A stretch of 64,000 nucleotides of DNA from Piezodorus guildinii. Taxonomy: Eukaryota; Arthropoda; Insecta; Hemiptera; Pentatomidae. The notes beneath the pieces are model-generated. The model searched no databases. It saw nothing but the letters and a program-made list of their open reading frames with translations, and was not told the DNA's origin. Positions 23,600 through 36,453 of the stretch are shown in pieces. A program made the position numbers and the translations under genes. The stretch lies in assembly GCA_023052935.1 (NCBI GenBank), contig CM041294.1, positions 22,654,635-22,718,634 on the forward strand, written 5' to 3'. Within the stretch, counting starts at the first letter, position 1, and the number at the start of each line of letters is the position of its first letter.

Positions 23600-25260
23600 G
23601 ATTCGAAGACGAAATTCTCGAACAGTTAAAAAACTACAATATGTCGGGGCACACCTTAATGAAGATGGATGCGTCGATTCAAAGGAGACAGGCGAGAGTT
23701 AAAAATAAAACCAAAGCAACTTTATTCAGATAGGCATTTCTTTCTATTTTAATGCACACTTCAAAGTCATGAACGCTGAGAGAAATCCGTAATGAGATTT
23801 ATCCTAAAGATCGATGGAAAAACAAGTAAATAAATATGACCAATTTTCTTGCAAAAAGGGTTTATGGGCGCGTTCAACAGCTGATGCCATCCACAAATAA
23901 TTAAAATCCCCCATTATGAAAAAAAAAAAGGGAATAAGCAGTTATCAAGATAGGCAAAGAACTGATCTTCTTGGAATTAAATGGTTTGCGAAGTCTTAAT
24001 TCGTGTGCACGTTTTTAATACCACATCGCAAAAAAGCATAAACCAACTTTGAGAGATGATGGTTATTCTCCGAACACTTATTAATCAAAAATCATTTAAT
24101 AATTTACCTTGAAAGTCGCGTGAGGATTTCCCATATGACGCCTTTAAGTAGCGTTGTTAGATTTTGATGAAGTCATTGTAATAGGATGTATATTAGACTC
24201 ACACCTCCATATTACTTGGATATTCTTAAAATTCTTCGAAAACTGTTTCTTACAGTTCCTCACATTAAAAAATTATTATGATTATTAGTTATTTATTATG
24301 TAAATTAACATACCATATAGATTTTATAATAAAATATTAAGCTTCTTTTTTGATCTTGCATTATAAAGTATCTTGTTCTACTGGCCTACAGAATCTCGAA
24401 TCTCGTGGAAGAATTTGCTTAAATTTTAATGCCATCTTTTTAGGCCTCATAAATCGATTTACGTCATCCTTCTCTCTTGGTAAAACTTATTGTTTGGAAT
24501 GCAATAAATCATCTATATGGGCCAATATAGAAAATCTAGATCACGAAATTTATGTAACCCGCGCCAAACTACATAATTCTAAAACAAAAAAAAGAATTAA
24601 AAAAAAAATTATGATCCAAAGCGAACATAACTTTCTTTATTACGCTCTTAATATGATAAATATTTTAATTTATACCGAATAACATTAAAATATTTAGCCA
24701 TACTACTTGGAAAAGCTAAATCCCTAAGACATTCTAAAGTCAAAACTATAAATAGTTCAATAAATTAAATGGTTGGTCAACGATTGGGAAGATTTTGTAT
24801 TTCAAAATGAATTTTATCTTTATCCGTCCCACTTTTAGATTGTAGAGAGTATAATATATGTTTTTTTCTCCAACGTAATTCGTTCCGTAAAATACAACAA
24901 TAAGAAGATTCCAACATTATAAAAAAAGGGAACAATAATGTTAGGATTTGGAATGCATTACGAAAGACTAAAATAGGATAGAGATATATTTTGAGCCATC
25001 CTCCTACATGGATTTGGGCATCTTCCTACCTAGATGTAATGTGGTGTAATCATATATTTATAAGGAATTATCAACATTTTTAACTGATTGATTTAATCTC
25101 ATTTTGCAGAGTTCAGTTCTGATGACAAAAACAAAATTAACATATATGTATATACAAAAGATGCTATGAAAAATAACCAAGTGTTGCCTAATAGTGCGTG
25201 AGATATTTCGGATTTATTTTTACTTATTAAATGTCGATAAAGAAGCGGCACGTCTGGCCA
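23600..25260. other. Unrecognised AT-rich stretch
   Basis: No family recognised. A 110-residue open frame at 24350-24682 (+) shows no motif I know, and its composition matches the flanks, so it is not called as a gene. Confidence 0.5.
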
Positions 25261-25264
25261 AGCG

Positions 25265-25890
25265 ATTTTTTTTTTTTTTTTTTTTTTAATAATGATATAC
25301 ATCTTGTAAATGAGATACAAGATAAAAATGTCATGGATTCTCATGTAGGGATACTACCCATTGGCAGCTCTCCGAAGACTATGTTAAACTAGAAGGTCTC
25401 GGGGCCATCTTCTTTTCAGACGCCTCGAAGGATTATCAGGGATTGTAGAGGAAGCAAGGATTGAAACAAGTGGATTAGAGTGGGAAGGAGTTTGTCATGA
25501 AAGGAGTGGTACCTGCTTCGCACCAAGTCAGCATCATAGGGAACGTTAAGGTCTTTATGGATGAGTTTATTTGGGACAGGATAAGGAGCATTGAGGATTT
25601 TTCGAAGGATTTTTGATTGCAAGGATTGGAGACGGGAAGAATTTGATGGTTTAGTAGAGCTCCAAATCTCTACTCCGTAAGTCCATATCAGCCTTATGAT
25701 AGTCATGTAGATGAGCCTTTTGTACTTAAGTGGAAGGTTAGAGCGTTTGTCCAGTAAGTGTTGAAGTAGTCGAAATCGTCGGGCAGTTTCTTGTCTTTTC
25801 TGTCTTGTATGAGTGTTCCAAGTAAGACGTTTGTCCAGGCGCAGTCCTAGGTATCGGATCTGTTCAACCGGGACAAGAGGAGACTTAAGA
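25265..25890 (-). mobile_element. Jockey-A LINE, 5'-truncated 3' end
   Basis: Minus-strand frame at 25416-25706 encodes LIWTYGVEIWSSTKPSNSSR, then LQSKILRKILNAPY and PNKLIHKDLNVPY, the classic Jockey-clade block after the RT. The poly(A) tail is the T tract at 25266-25287. Closest relatives in the window are 28600-29053 and 40617-41541. Confidence 0.88.
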
Positions 25891-26199
25891 TTTAATATTT
25901 TTTTCGCTCGCTAAAATTTATGGGCTCTAAAATTTATTGAGCAAAATAATGAAAAGCATCATTATCATAGAACAGTCAAAGTAATTTAATCTCAACGTTT
26001 GGAATTATTCGCGATAAACACAATAGCAATAATAATAAATAACATTCTACAATAAATTTCAGCTTTGTACCTAATGTATTGAGGTTACTATACTAATAAA
26101 ATGATTAAAAAATGTAACGTGTTAGGGTGTACAAAAGGGACGCGTACTAGTTAACGCAAAGTCTGCCATTTGCCAGAAATCGATCGGCAAATTAATATT

Positions 26200-26957
26200 T
26201 TAAAAAATCTGGTGCGGGCAACACACGACTTTCACATACCTCCATTTTTAAAATCAATGAAAGATTTATCAAAAACAGTTAGAGATAAAAATACGTGAAA
26301 CTATTAAGGAATTAATTAAATCGAATTTATATAGAAACATGTGTTTTATTAAAAAATCTATTATATTATTATCTAAAATAATCAGTTAGTTTTATGTTCA
26401 TTTCATCACTCTCTATTGACTATTAAAAGCTTGAGTATGAGATAATATTTTTTCTAAAATCTTTAGATTTCCAACGGTATATCATACATGTATATTACTG
26501 CTCTTATGTTCAAAAACGAAAATTTGCATTAAAAAAATATTTTTTCTGTTTCCTCCTTTATTTGGGTATCGAATTTATTCAATTTATATATTTACCTGTT
26601 TTTCATCAGCATTAACAAGATAATATAGTTATTTTTATTGAATCTACCAAATTAAAGGTACTTTAGAGGAAGAAAATTTAAAATATCGGCATTTAAGCCC
26701 TGTCAGACCATTTTAATCAGAATGAAACCTACATGATATTAAAGCCCATTAAATTTTACATCGATATAGCGAGTTTATTCAAAATCCTCCTAACCGTTTT
26801 CGAGAAAATCGAAAATAGGTGGAAAATGCATGGTATAAAGTGCCTCTTCTGGTAAGCTCATTTTGATGAAAAAAGGTTTTGTCACGTCTGGGGCGTATAG
26901 TTGTCTTAAATATGAAATTTCAGTTTCATAGGACTTACCGTTTCCGCCCGGGAGTTA

Positions 26958-26997
<40 letters not shown>

Positions 26998-27106
26998 CTT
27001 TTTGCGGGACTTGGATATTTGGACCCTAAAACGTTGAAAACTGGAATTCGAAAATTTTCACGATCGCAATACTTCCCCTTACTATATATAGTAAGTGAAA
27101 GTAAAA
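26200..27106 (+). mobile_element. Family X, near full-length copy
   Basis: About 0.9 kb. The left end tctggtgcgggcaacacacg is followed by actttcac. An AT-rich body and a (CA)n tract at 26959-26994 come next, then gacctttttgcgggacttgg. The right end has a tactatatatagta palindrome and gtaagtgaaagt. The left actttcac(t)tac and right gtaagtgaaagt are inverse copies. No coding frame. Features recall Helentron-associated (HINE/DINE-1) elements, but the class is unproven. Confidence 0.8.
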
Positions 27107-27715
27107 ACAGCCGTACTAAAATGAACTGTCGAAAAAGTTGATAACTCTCAAATTAATACATTCCAGACCTTATTCGATTCACTATTGATGACGAGCCCTC
27201 TGAAATAATTCGGTTCTTTTATTTACTTTTTTTTGTTAAGCGAAACGGTCTCTAATTCCAGCTCCTGTTGCGTGCACGAAGAAACATCGTTTCTTTTTTT
27301 GCGTAGAGGAAGCAACCCAGATATGATTTATTTTCTGCTCCGCAATTAGGAACTCTCCAAGGATAGGGTCTTCATTAAATTCCCTCTAATTACTATTAAT
27401 AAATTAGGATCCGAAACAATCCTGATCGTTTCTGTAAATAAAAATAAATCCTAAGGAATACCTACATCTCATTTTTATTTGTTGTTTTGTTTTTTTGGTT
27501 GAATATTTATTTTCAGTTGCACGTCTTCCTGTTCGTTTGAACAGTTCCATAAATAAAGAATTACAATACCTAGGGCTTATGCTTACCTCATACTGAGAAA
27601 TATCTGAACCTAAAACCATACGAAAAGCAGTCTAAATTAAAGATATGTAAGAAGTTAAACAATTATCCACAACTGCTGAAACCTCTTTGGAAATACGCAT
27701 TGTACTGCTAGATAG

Positions 27716-28592
27716 TTTTAAAAATCTGGTGCGGGCAACACACGACTATCACTTACCTCCGTTGTTAAAATCGATTAAAGAACTTTCAAATACAGTCAGA
27801 GATAAAAATGAGTGAAACTAATAAAGATTAATTAACTTGAATTTCTATAGAAACATGTGTTTTATTAAAAAATCGATTATATTATTATCTAAAACAATCA
27901 GTTTTAATGGCTATTCATCACTCTCTATTAAATTTTACAAGCTTGTGTATAAGATAATATTTTTTCTAAAATCTTTAGCTTTCCAACGGTATATTATACA
28001 TATATATTATAGTCCTTATTTTCAAAAACAAACAATTTTCTTCTTTAGTTGGTTATCAAATACGTTCAACTTGTATATTTAGCCGTTTTTTTTAGCAATG
28101 CTGATCAAATGATGTGATTATTTTTATAGAATCTACAAAATTAAAGGTACTTTAGAGGAAGAAAATTTAAATATCGGCATTAAAGCCCCTGTCAGACAAC
28201 TTCAATCAGATGCGTGATATTAAAGCCTATTAAATTTTACATCCATATAGCAAGTTAAATCAAAATCGTTAGAGATGTTTTTGAGAAAATTGTAAAAAGG
28301 TGCAAAGTGCATTGAATAAAGTAGCATTTCCGGTCAGCCGATTTTAGTGAAAAAGTTGCTGTAACATCTCGGGCGTGTAGTTTTCTTAAATATGAAATTT
28401 CAGTTTTGTACGTCATTTCGTTTTCGCGCTAGACTTATCACACACCTTTTACATCACACGGATACAGACCTTTTTTCGGAACTTGGTTATTTATACTCAG
28501 GGGACTCTAAAACGTGTATTTCCCTTGAAAACTGGAATTTGAAAATTTTCACGTTCGCAATTATTTCCTTTACTATATATTTAGTATAGGTA
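27716..28592 (+). mobile_element. Family X, second near full-length copy
   Basis: Same left end (tctggtgcgggcaacacacg) and same body order as 26200-27106 but with lower identity and a reduced CA tract. The right end is degraded (tactatatatttagtatagg). Confidence 0.8.
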
Positions 28593-28599
28593 AGTAAGG

Positions 28600-29053
28600 T
28601 AAATCATAAGACCGATATGGACTTACGGAGTTGAGCTTTGGGGCTCTACTAAACCATCGAATTCTTCTCGTATCCATTCCCTACAGTCCAAAATCCTTCG
28701 TAAAATCCTCAATGCTCCTTATTTTGACACAAATAAACTCATCCATAAAGACCTTAACTCTCCCTATGTTGCTGACTTGGCGCGAACCAGGTACCACACC
28801 TTCCATGACAAACTCCATTCCCACCCTAATCCTTTTGTTTCAATCCTATCTTCCTCTTCAATTCCTGACAATCCTCCGAGGCGTCTGAAAAGGAGATGGC
28901 CCCGGGACCTTTTGGTTTAGAATATTTTTAGAGTCCTTCCATTAGGAACCTTCTCTACATGTGTTCCATGCCTTTTTATATTTCATTCAAATTTACTTTT
29001 TGTATTACTTGTTATACAGTTGTAAATTCCAATAAATAAATATTAAAAAGAAA
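28600..29053 (+). mobile_element. Jockey-A LINE, 5'-truncated
   Basis: Reads RPIWTYGVELWGSTKPSN in the + strand, with the Jockey-A block and a 3' UTR ending in aataaataaatattaaaaag. Frameshifts split the ORF. It abuts the right end of family X at about 28592. Confidence 0.85.
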
Positions 29054-29334
29054 AAAATATATATATTTTAGCCCACCGTTTCAGGATAATTTTTTGTAGG
29101 ATTGATTTTATTTATTTACTTTACTTATATTGTCATTGGTGGGTTCAATGCTTATTTTTAGAATTCTTTCAAGTGATATGAAATTAATTGTTCGAGTTTG
29201 TCATCATAAAGCAGACAAAACCAATCTGGGCTTGGATATGCGATAGGTAGAGTATAAGCTTGTTTTAGTGCATTAACTTTTAAAAATACGGGAACATTAT
29301 ATAGATTTTTCCCATCATAGTAGAAGATCCGAAC

Positions 29335-30104
29335 TTGAAACGATCTGCACCGAGCTGATAATAGAAAGAAACACATTTTATAACAAATTTAGTATATTAG
29401 AAAATATGTTAAGAATGGGTTGCCTAAAAAAATCTTGGACAGACTAATTTTAATTATTTTAAATAAAAATTATTTTTAATTAAATGTTACATCATGATAA
29501 TAAGAAAACTTTTACCCTGTAATTTGGTATTTGTCTAAAAAATGGTCCTGTAATTTTATATGGGATATCAAACTTTCTTGTATTCGATGTCCGATTACGT
29601 GCGGCTGCAATGTTGGGTCCTTTATTATTACACGCTATACTCAACTAGGATCTCTCTGTCACGCATTTCCACTCGCGTTAAAAGCTTTAAAATTCGGCAA
29701 CCTAGATTAAGACCAAGTTTTTTGCAGGCAACCCTATATCAATGTGTTTGCAATAAAACAACGCTTATATTGATATAATTTTTTTTCTATTATCAAGCCG
29801 ATGCAGATAACTGATATCGACATACCCGCTTTTACCTGACAACCGATAGTTTGTCCAGGAAAAGATCAGGCAACCTTTTTTTATGCTTGCACATTTTATA
29901 CCTTTGATACTTTAAGTCAGGGTAAAAGTTTTCTTATTATCATGATTTGGCAACATATAATTAAAATTAATTTAAAAAAAAATAATTAAAAATAGTCTGT
30001 CCAGGATTTTTTTAGGCAACTCATTCTTAACATATTTTCTAATATACTAAATTTGTTATAAAATTCGTTTCATTCTATTATCAGCTCGGTGCAGATCGTT
30101 TCAA
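29335..30104. repeat. Inverted repeat element, ~185-bp arms
   Basis: Arms 29335-29519 and 29918-30104 are inverse copies. Outer ends are ttgaaacgatctgcac and its inverse; inner ends are cttttaccctg and its inverse. The 400-bp interior has no recognised gene, though it repeats a variant of the arm motif near 29795-29815. No clear target duplication was found. Class unknown: a TIR transposon remnant or a fold-back repeat. Confidence 0.75.
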
Positions 30105-30639
30105 AGATCTTAGACTATCAGCTTTTTCTATTGTATGTTATCCTGGAATTAAAAAAAAATATATATGTGCGTTGTCACCGAACACCTACGTTGGCGTGGG
30201 CACACAATAGATACAGGTAAACCCAAAGAAGGCAGAATACATCAGCTTGATGGTTCTGAGAGCTGCTTCTTATATTTCTAAAATGATGACTCCATGTATC
30301 ATCATTAGTATCGTCTTGTGCCCAGTATTTAAACTAATCGATTACCCGTATAATAGTACCTTTAGGAGAGGCGATTGCTACGCATAAAATGTCGGAAACG
30401 TTTCACAAAAAAGGGCATATAACGGATGAGATCTGTCCAATGGTTCGCTTTTTTATTTGGAATTGTAGGTCTCAAGGCCGATTTTGCTGCTACGTTCTGT
30501 ATGAAAAAAATCACTAATGCCCTGCTGTGTTATTACATTTGTTTAAGATAAAATATAAGAATTCGGAAACTATTTGCTTGACACGTTTGTTTATTTTTCA
30601 CTATAAAATGGTAAAATGGAAGTGTTAATTACATTTTTC

Positions 30640-31600
30640 CTATCACTCTTTAGGGAATATAATTTTTGGTTTATTATTTTCATAATCCTTTGTAATCCAA
30701 AAAAAAAAAAAAAAAAAAAATACTCTGCTCCTCCAGAGCTTACGTTTCAAGATGCGTAGAACCCGAGAAACGAATAAAAAATAATCCGTTTATAGCTCCG
30801 TTATTTTTGACGATAGAGAAAATTATGTTTAGAATTTTAGAATCAGTAAAGCACAATAAATAAATATTATGAGCGATGTGATTCCCTGATAACTCGGTTA
30901 TTATTGATGATAAAGATAAAATGTAAGATGTTCTGAAATCAGGAAATTTTATTTGTATTATTTGAATGAAAATCGAAAGGAAATAAAAGGAAATAGTAAC
31001 GTAGTCCTGTATAAATGCGTTTGGTTTATTTTTTCAATAATGAACCTTTGTAATACACCAAAAAAAAAAAAAAATTTAAATTATTCTTCCTCAAAATTTG
31101 AGAGCTTACGTTTCAAGATGCATAGAATCCGAATAACGAATAAAAAAAAAATCCGTTTATCCAAATAAATAAATAAATAAAAACCAACAATTTGCTGTTG
31201 TGTAAAGAATTAAATTGTGTGTTTATTGATTTTAGTGCCATTCAATAGAGAATTCAATTTTCGACAGCATTAAAAAAGAATCTTTGAAATAGGTTAACAA
31301 CTAGCTGAGATAATGTATTTAGAATTAAGCTGTAGAGATATGATATTATCATTTCAATTATTCCTTTTCATATTTCATATGCTTTCAACAGCCTTATAAA
31401 CAGTTATATTCTAATATTAGTTTTTGGAAATAAACCATTGTGTAATAATTTTCAGCGTTTTTGGTTTATTATTTTCAATAATCAACCTTTGTAATCGACC
31501 AAAAAAAAAAAAAAATTACCCCTGCTCAAAATTTGAGGGTTTACGTTTCAAGATGCGTAGAATCCGAATAACGAATTTAAAAAAATCCGTTCCCCGTCCG
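30640..31600 (+). repeat. Three diverged copies of a repeat, spacing ~360-430 bp
   Basis: A block consisting of tttggtttatt, cctttgtaat, an A tract and gcttacgtttcaagatgc recurs at about 30660-30790, 31020-31160 and 31445-31590. A related inverted copy lies at 44090-44290. Confidence 0.8.
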
Positions 31601-31749
31601 CGGCATATCTCCGAAACTATTGGACCAATTTTTTTTTTAAATTCGCCACAAAAATACTTGTCCATTCAACGATAATCCTAACAGTTAGACGTTGATATCA
31701 GCTGGTTAGTTTTAAAATGGCGGCCGATTAAAAGGATTTTATTCAATAA

Positions 31750-32400
31750 CTTAGTTATTTTTTAAGATAGCAAAAAAAATTTAATAGTGTTTTTCAACCA
31801 ACAAAACGCGAATAATTATATAAAAGAGAAAAAAGAAATAAAAAAAAATCTACAGTCTTCACATAAATACGCTCATAACTCAGTTACTTTGACGATAGAG
31901 AAAAGTACGTATAGAGTTTTAGAATCAGTAGAAAAAAAAAAAAAAAAAATTGAAATCTTGCTTATATATACGCTTGTAACTATGTTATTTTCGAAGATGG
32001 AAAAAAAAAATTCATTATTGTTTTTTAACCAAAAAACCGCGAATATTATATAAAAGAGAAAAAAAAAAAAGGAAAAAAATTGAAATATCGCTTATATATA
32101 TACTTTTGCAACTACGTTATTTTCGAAGATAGAACAAAATTAATTATCGCCTTTTAACCAAAAAAAAACGCGAATAATTATATAAAAGAGAAAAAAGAAA
32201 AGAACGAAATTGGAAAATTGAAATCTCGCTTACATATACGCTTGAATCTACGTTATTTTCGAAAATAGAAAACAAATTAATTATATTTTTTTAATAATTA
32301 TATAAAAGAGAAAAAAGAAAAGAAAAAAATTGATATTTTTCACATAAGTACGCTTATAACTCGGTTATTTTTGAAGAAAAGTGTAGATAGAGTTGTAAAA
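31750..32400 (+). repeat. Satellite-like tandem array, unit ~115-130 bp
   Basis: The segment aattatataaaagagaaaa recurs at about 31813, 32046 (variant), 32173 and 32286. It comes with cgcttatatatacgctt-like and gttattttcgaagatagaa segments. Units differ in length and A-tract size. Confidence 0.8.
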
Positions 32401-32439
32401 TCAGTTAAGCGCGATAAAAAAGAAAAAAAAAAAAAGTAT

Positions 32440-33506
32440 TACATGTCAATAATCCAATGAAAATGAATAGAAACTTTATTAGCATCAAAACAATTATCTT
32501 GAACTAATGATTTACGTTATACACTCAGTAAGCAAATCAGGGTTCCAGGAAATCCCAGTGCTATTCTATAAAATAATTTTGGACCAAATGAAAAAAGAAT
32601 TATTGAATTTGGTTTACAACTAACTTAGATATTGCGTTTTGAAATCAGTGGTAGTGTTATGATATGATGCTTTGAATTAGTGCTTTTCATATTTCTTAAT
32701 TGCTTATAAACAGCTATATAAACAGTTATACCCTAATATTGTTATTTGGAAATAATAAACCATTGTGTAATAATTTGCAGCGTTTTTCAAACTTATGTTG
32801 AACCGTATCTTTGCTCCCTAACTTCCTTTACAACAGACCAAATCGGCAGAATCTTTTTTGCAATAAGGCATGTCAAACAAAATAATTTTGCGCCTCCTAA
32901 AGCATAAGTAAGGATTGGAATTTGATAAAATTAATATATGATCTATCTAGGTATATTCAAACAACATGAACTCTGAAAATGTTATAAAAATTGGTTTGAC
33001 GTTAGTAGATTTATAAGTTTAATTATTGACCGAAATACAAGACTGCATTTGTTCCAACATCACTAAATCATCAAAATCACGAGGAAACTTTTCATTCATA
33101 GGACATAAACAGTCAATGATAGAAAACTCCTTTGATTAATATCACTGTTTCTCTTTAAACATTTTGGTAGGAATTTAAATGTTAAAAATACAATATATCG
33201 GAACTACAACAGGCTTGTCGTGAAAGTGGAATGTTTATAGAATTGTTGTCTGGTTACTTAGGGATGCATGTTGTGCAGGTAAACATATAAAAAAAAGATA
33301 TTGGGATTGATTCTTACGCCTACACAGTCCCAAGGATGAGCTCCTAGCAGATAAATCACAGGCGTAACTTCTGGAGCCTACGGGGGTCAAGGAGGCTGGA
33401 ACGCAAGTCAAGGCCTCTCCGAACCGGAACCAGGGGAGGTCTTGACACCCTAGGGCCCATTTTTCAGCAACACGTAATCCTCCTTAATATCAAGAGGAAA
33501 AGCTCA
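32440..33506. other. Unrecognised stretch
   Basis: AT-rich with a GC-richer part at 33310-33500. No gene or family recognised. Confidence 0.5.
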
Positions 33507-33514
33507 GTAAGGCC

Positions 33515-33844
33515 TACGGGTGGGCATAATCGAATGATCGTCATAATCGAATTATCTTACTTCGATGATTTAAATAATGGAATGATCGAATGATGATATC
33601 TGAATCAGTTGGGCTTAGGTGTAAATATACATATAATTTATGTGATGTGCAAAAAAAAAAAAATAATAATAATAATAAAAAAACAAAATAATATAAAAAA
33701 AAAAGTACCAACCCCTTGTCTTCAAAATATTCAGTTCGAATGATCATTCGTTTCTCCTGACCGATTATTTCGATAATCGATTACTTCGAATGATTAAGAT
33801 AATTGAATGATCCGGTAATCGTCAATCGATTATGCCCACCTCTT
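33515..33844. mobile_element. hAT-type MITE, 330 bp
   Basis: Begins TACGGGTGGGC and ends GCCCACCTCTT. Flanked by the 8-bp duplication GTAAGGCC at 33507-33514 and 33845-33852. Inverted ATTCGATTA-rich termini as in 22924-23293. Non-coding interior with A-rich tracts. Confidence 0.9.
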
Positions 33845-33971
33845 GTAAGGCCGCGGTTTGTGAGGAGATAGCTGTGAACAATAAATCCAGCTATGTCAAA
33901 ACAGAGCAGAAAATAATGAGGTAGCTTTATAATTTGGTAAATAGCTTAGAGACGTACGAAATTCAACTTTT

Positions 33972-34958
33972 AAACCCCCAACCTTTTCCTAAACAATACT
34001 CCTATCTCTTTTCATTCATCTGTCAAGAACTTATTACTCTTAGGTATTACTCTTGATCAAACTCTCTCTTGGAAACCGCACATCTCCCAAATATCCCGCC
34101 GAACCATAACAACCCTAAAGCAATTCCGTCGCCTCCATCACCTCCTACCATTCAATATTCGTAAACTCCTTGTTTCTTCCCTTGTCTTTCCCCACTTTGA
34201 CTATGGATGCGAGGTGTAGAGCGGACTTTCAGGTGAGCTCTAAGCAAAACTTAAGCGTAATATGAACTGTGCAATACGGTTTGTATTCGGAATCACCAGA
34301 GACACGCATATAACCCAGTATTACACCGAGTTAAGGTGGCTTTATCCTCGTTACAGATGCCAGTATTTCCTAGCCTCCTTCCTCTACCAGGTTATCAGAA
34401 CTCATCGTCCCAGCTACATCTTCCAATCCCTTCAATTTAAATCATCAATTCAGTCCCGTTCTACTAGATCCCGTCTTTCTGACCTCTACCCTCCTCCTCA
34501 CCGTACTGCTGCCTTTGACAAGTCCTTTCTAGCCAAAGCAACCACTCTTTGGAATTCTATTCCTCCTGAGATCCGTCATGTAAGTACTGCTTCCTCCTTC
34601 AAATCGCTACTTTTCAACCACCTTCTCCTTACCCAGTCAAACAGACAATAACTTCAAACTGCAGATGCTATAAATACCAATTATTATTATTATTATTTTT
34701 GTGTGTTTATAGTACTCAAATTATCATTGATGAACCAGCTATTTCTGTTTTTTTTTGTTTTTCTTATTCCGAAAGTCTGACTTGTAAAGATGTACATATA
34801 TTACTACCTTAATTATTTTTTAGTTTAGTATTTTGTTATTCTAAGCCATGACCACACTGTTCCGGTCATCAATTATGTATTTTATTTTATTCTTAAGGGA
34901 CTTTAGTCCCAGGATAATAAAGAAGTATTTTCATTTCATTTTCATTTCACATATCTCT
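33972..34958 (+). mobile_element. LINE-L copy, 3' part of ORF2 and tail
   Basis: Frame 34262-34651 encodes MNCAIRFVFGITRDTH, LRWLYPRYRCQ and AFDKSFLAKATTLWNSIPPE. This is the common C-terminal module of CR1/Jockey-like LINEs. The upstream part reads VTLDQTLSWKPHISQIS with frameshifts. The tail has the gggactttagtccc hairpin and an ATTTTCATTTC repeat. 5' truncated, defective. Confidence 0.85.
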
Positions 34959-34964
34959 CTATAT

Positions 34965-36185
34965 ATAAAATGATAACGCGATTTTGGTTTCCGCTAACTT
35001 CTTCTAAAGCACAAGACTGATTTAGATACGGTTTTCACCATCAGTTAGGACATTCGTTTCTGAAGGTTTATAAGTAAAATACATTACAATTTAACTTTTC
35101 CTTTAACAGGAAAAATAAAGTTTCATCAACAAATTATTCCTGAAAAATAAGTAATAGAATAGACGTATAATATACCGTTGGAAAGATTTCAGAAAAGTTA
35201 ATAAGCAATAAAATAAATCGTACGAGTTAATATAAAGTTATTGTAACCCCATAAACTTATGAACATATGTTATTGGTAAAGAGTATCACCGTCGTACAGT
35301 ATATCACATTTTTATGTTGTCTATCCGCATGGTAGTTAAGAAGACAAGCATCGAGACCTATCGGTTTAACTTCACAACAATTCAACATTAAAAATAAATA
35401 AAACCATTCAAGATCCAGGAGAAACAAAAGTCATCGTCGAATAAGCTAGATGTGTTGGAATTTAGTATGGAAAATAAAACAAGTATAATCACTTCAAATT
35501 TTAATATTTCATAAATTTAGAATGAGATATGACAAGATGTGAATGCAATAAGAATCGCAATGCACTTGAGAAAAATTACTTACTGTAAAATTGGTAAATT
35601 TATGAAAATGATCTAATCGAAACCAAGATTCGTTACTATCCTGGACTTGGGGATCACCTGTAGAATATTGGTAAACATTACACCGGAGGAAGAGACTGCA
35701 TTTTTTAAAAACATGGACACAGTGAATTTCAAGAAGATGGATAAGACCTTTAAAAAATATACGAATTGTAAAAATTAGGTTAAGTAAGTGCTGTCAATAG
35801 TTCTTGTTCATATTGACCAAATAGGACTTGTTACCAAATCATAAAGGTCCTCTGTTATACAAATAAATAACATATATTGTAATTATTTAAGTGGTTTTTT
35901 TTTCAATGTACCATAATTATTAATAAAATACAAGAAGCAGCAGCATCCCCAGAATAGACATCATGCTTGTTAGCTTTTGCTAATGAATATAGTATATATC
36001 CTATTGTGAATCCTTGGATTGAGAAGTTCTATTTACGGACTCGTGAAGAAATACTTTGTTTGGTTTCAAGAAACACCTTTAAATTTTTGATTTGGTCTTC
36101 TATTTGGAATGATTCTTCGAGGACATTTTCAGAGAGGTACTCTTTAGCTTTTGTACGCATAACATTCAGTAAGTATGAGGACAGC
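34965..36185. other. Mostly unrecognised; family X trace near 35170
   Basis: The motif ataccgttggaaag at 35173-35190 is the inverse of a family X internal block, so a decayed copy may sit around 35100-35250. The rest is AT-rich without recognised content. Confidence 0.45.
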
Positions 36186-36189
36186 TCTC

Positions 36190-36453
36190 AGTAGATTTAT
36201 AGCAGCCTTCAATGTCAAAGATCACGGGTTCAAATCCGCAAGTGGTCCTAGGAATTTTTAATGGGAGTAAAAAATCCTTAGTTAAACCATCCTTCGAAGC
36301 GGACGTAAAAAGGTGGTCCCGAGCCTTTGCTATGTCCGGTACTCGTTAACGACCTCTATCCTAATTAAACCTGAATAGGCAAAATTAAGGACTCCCACTG
36401 TAGCATCGTCCGATTAGCCATAGTAGCATAAAGTGACGTTAAATAAATAACTA
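36190..36453 (+). mobile_element. SINE-B copy
   Basis: B box gggttcaaatccgc, body gtggtcctagg, ggtactcgtta and the tail gtgacgttaaataaataa as in the other copies. The 5' end is diverged. Confidence 0.85.

Noticed and set aside
24350..24682. 110-residue open frame as a host gene
   Set aside because: No motif, no splice context and no homology I recognise; length is not unusual for AT-poor patches in this much sequence.
30640..32400. CRISPR-like array
   Set aside because: Repeats are long, A-rich and degenerate with no short constant repeat and unique spacers; the genome is eukaryotic.
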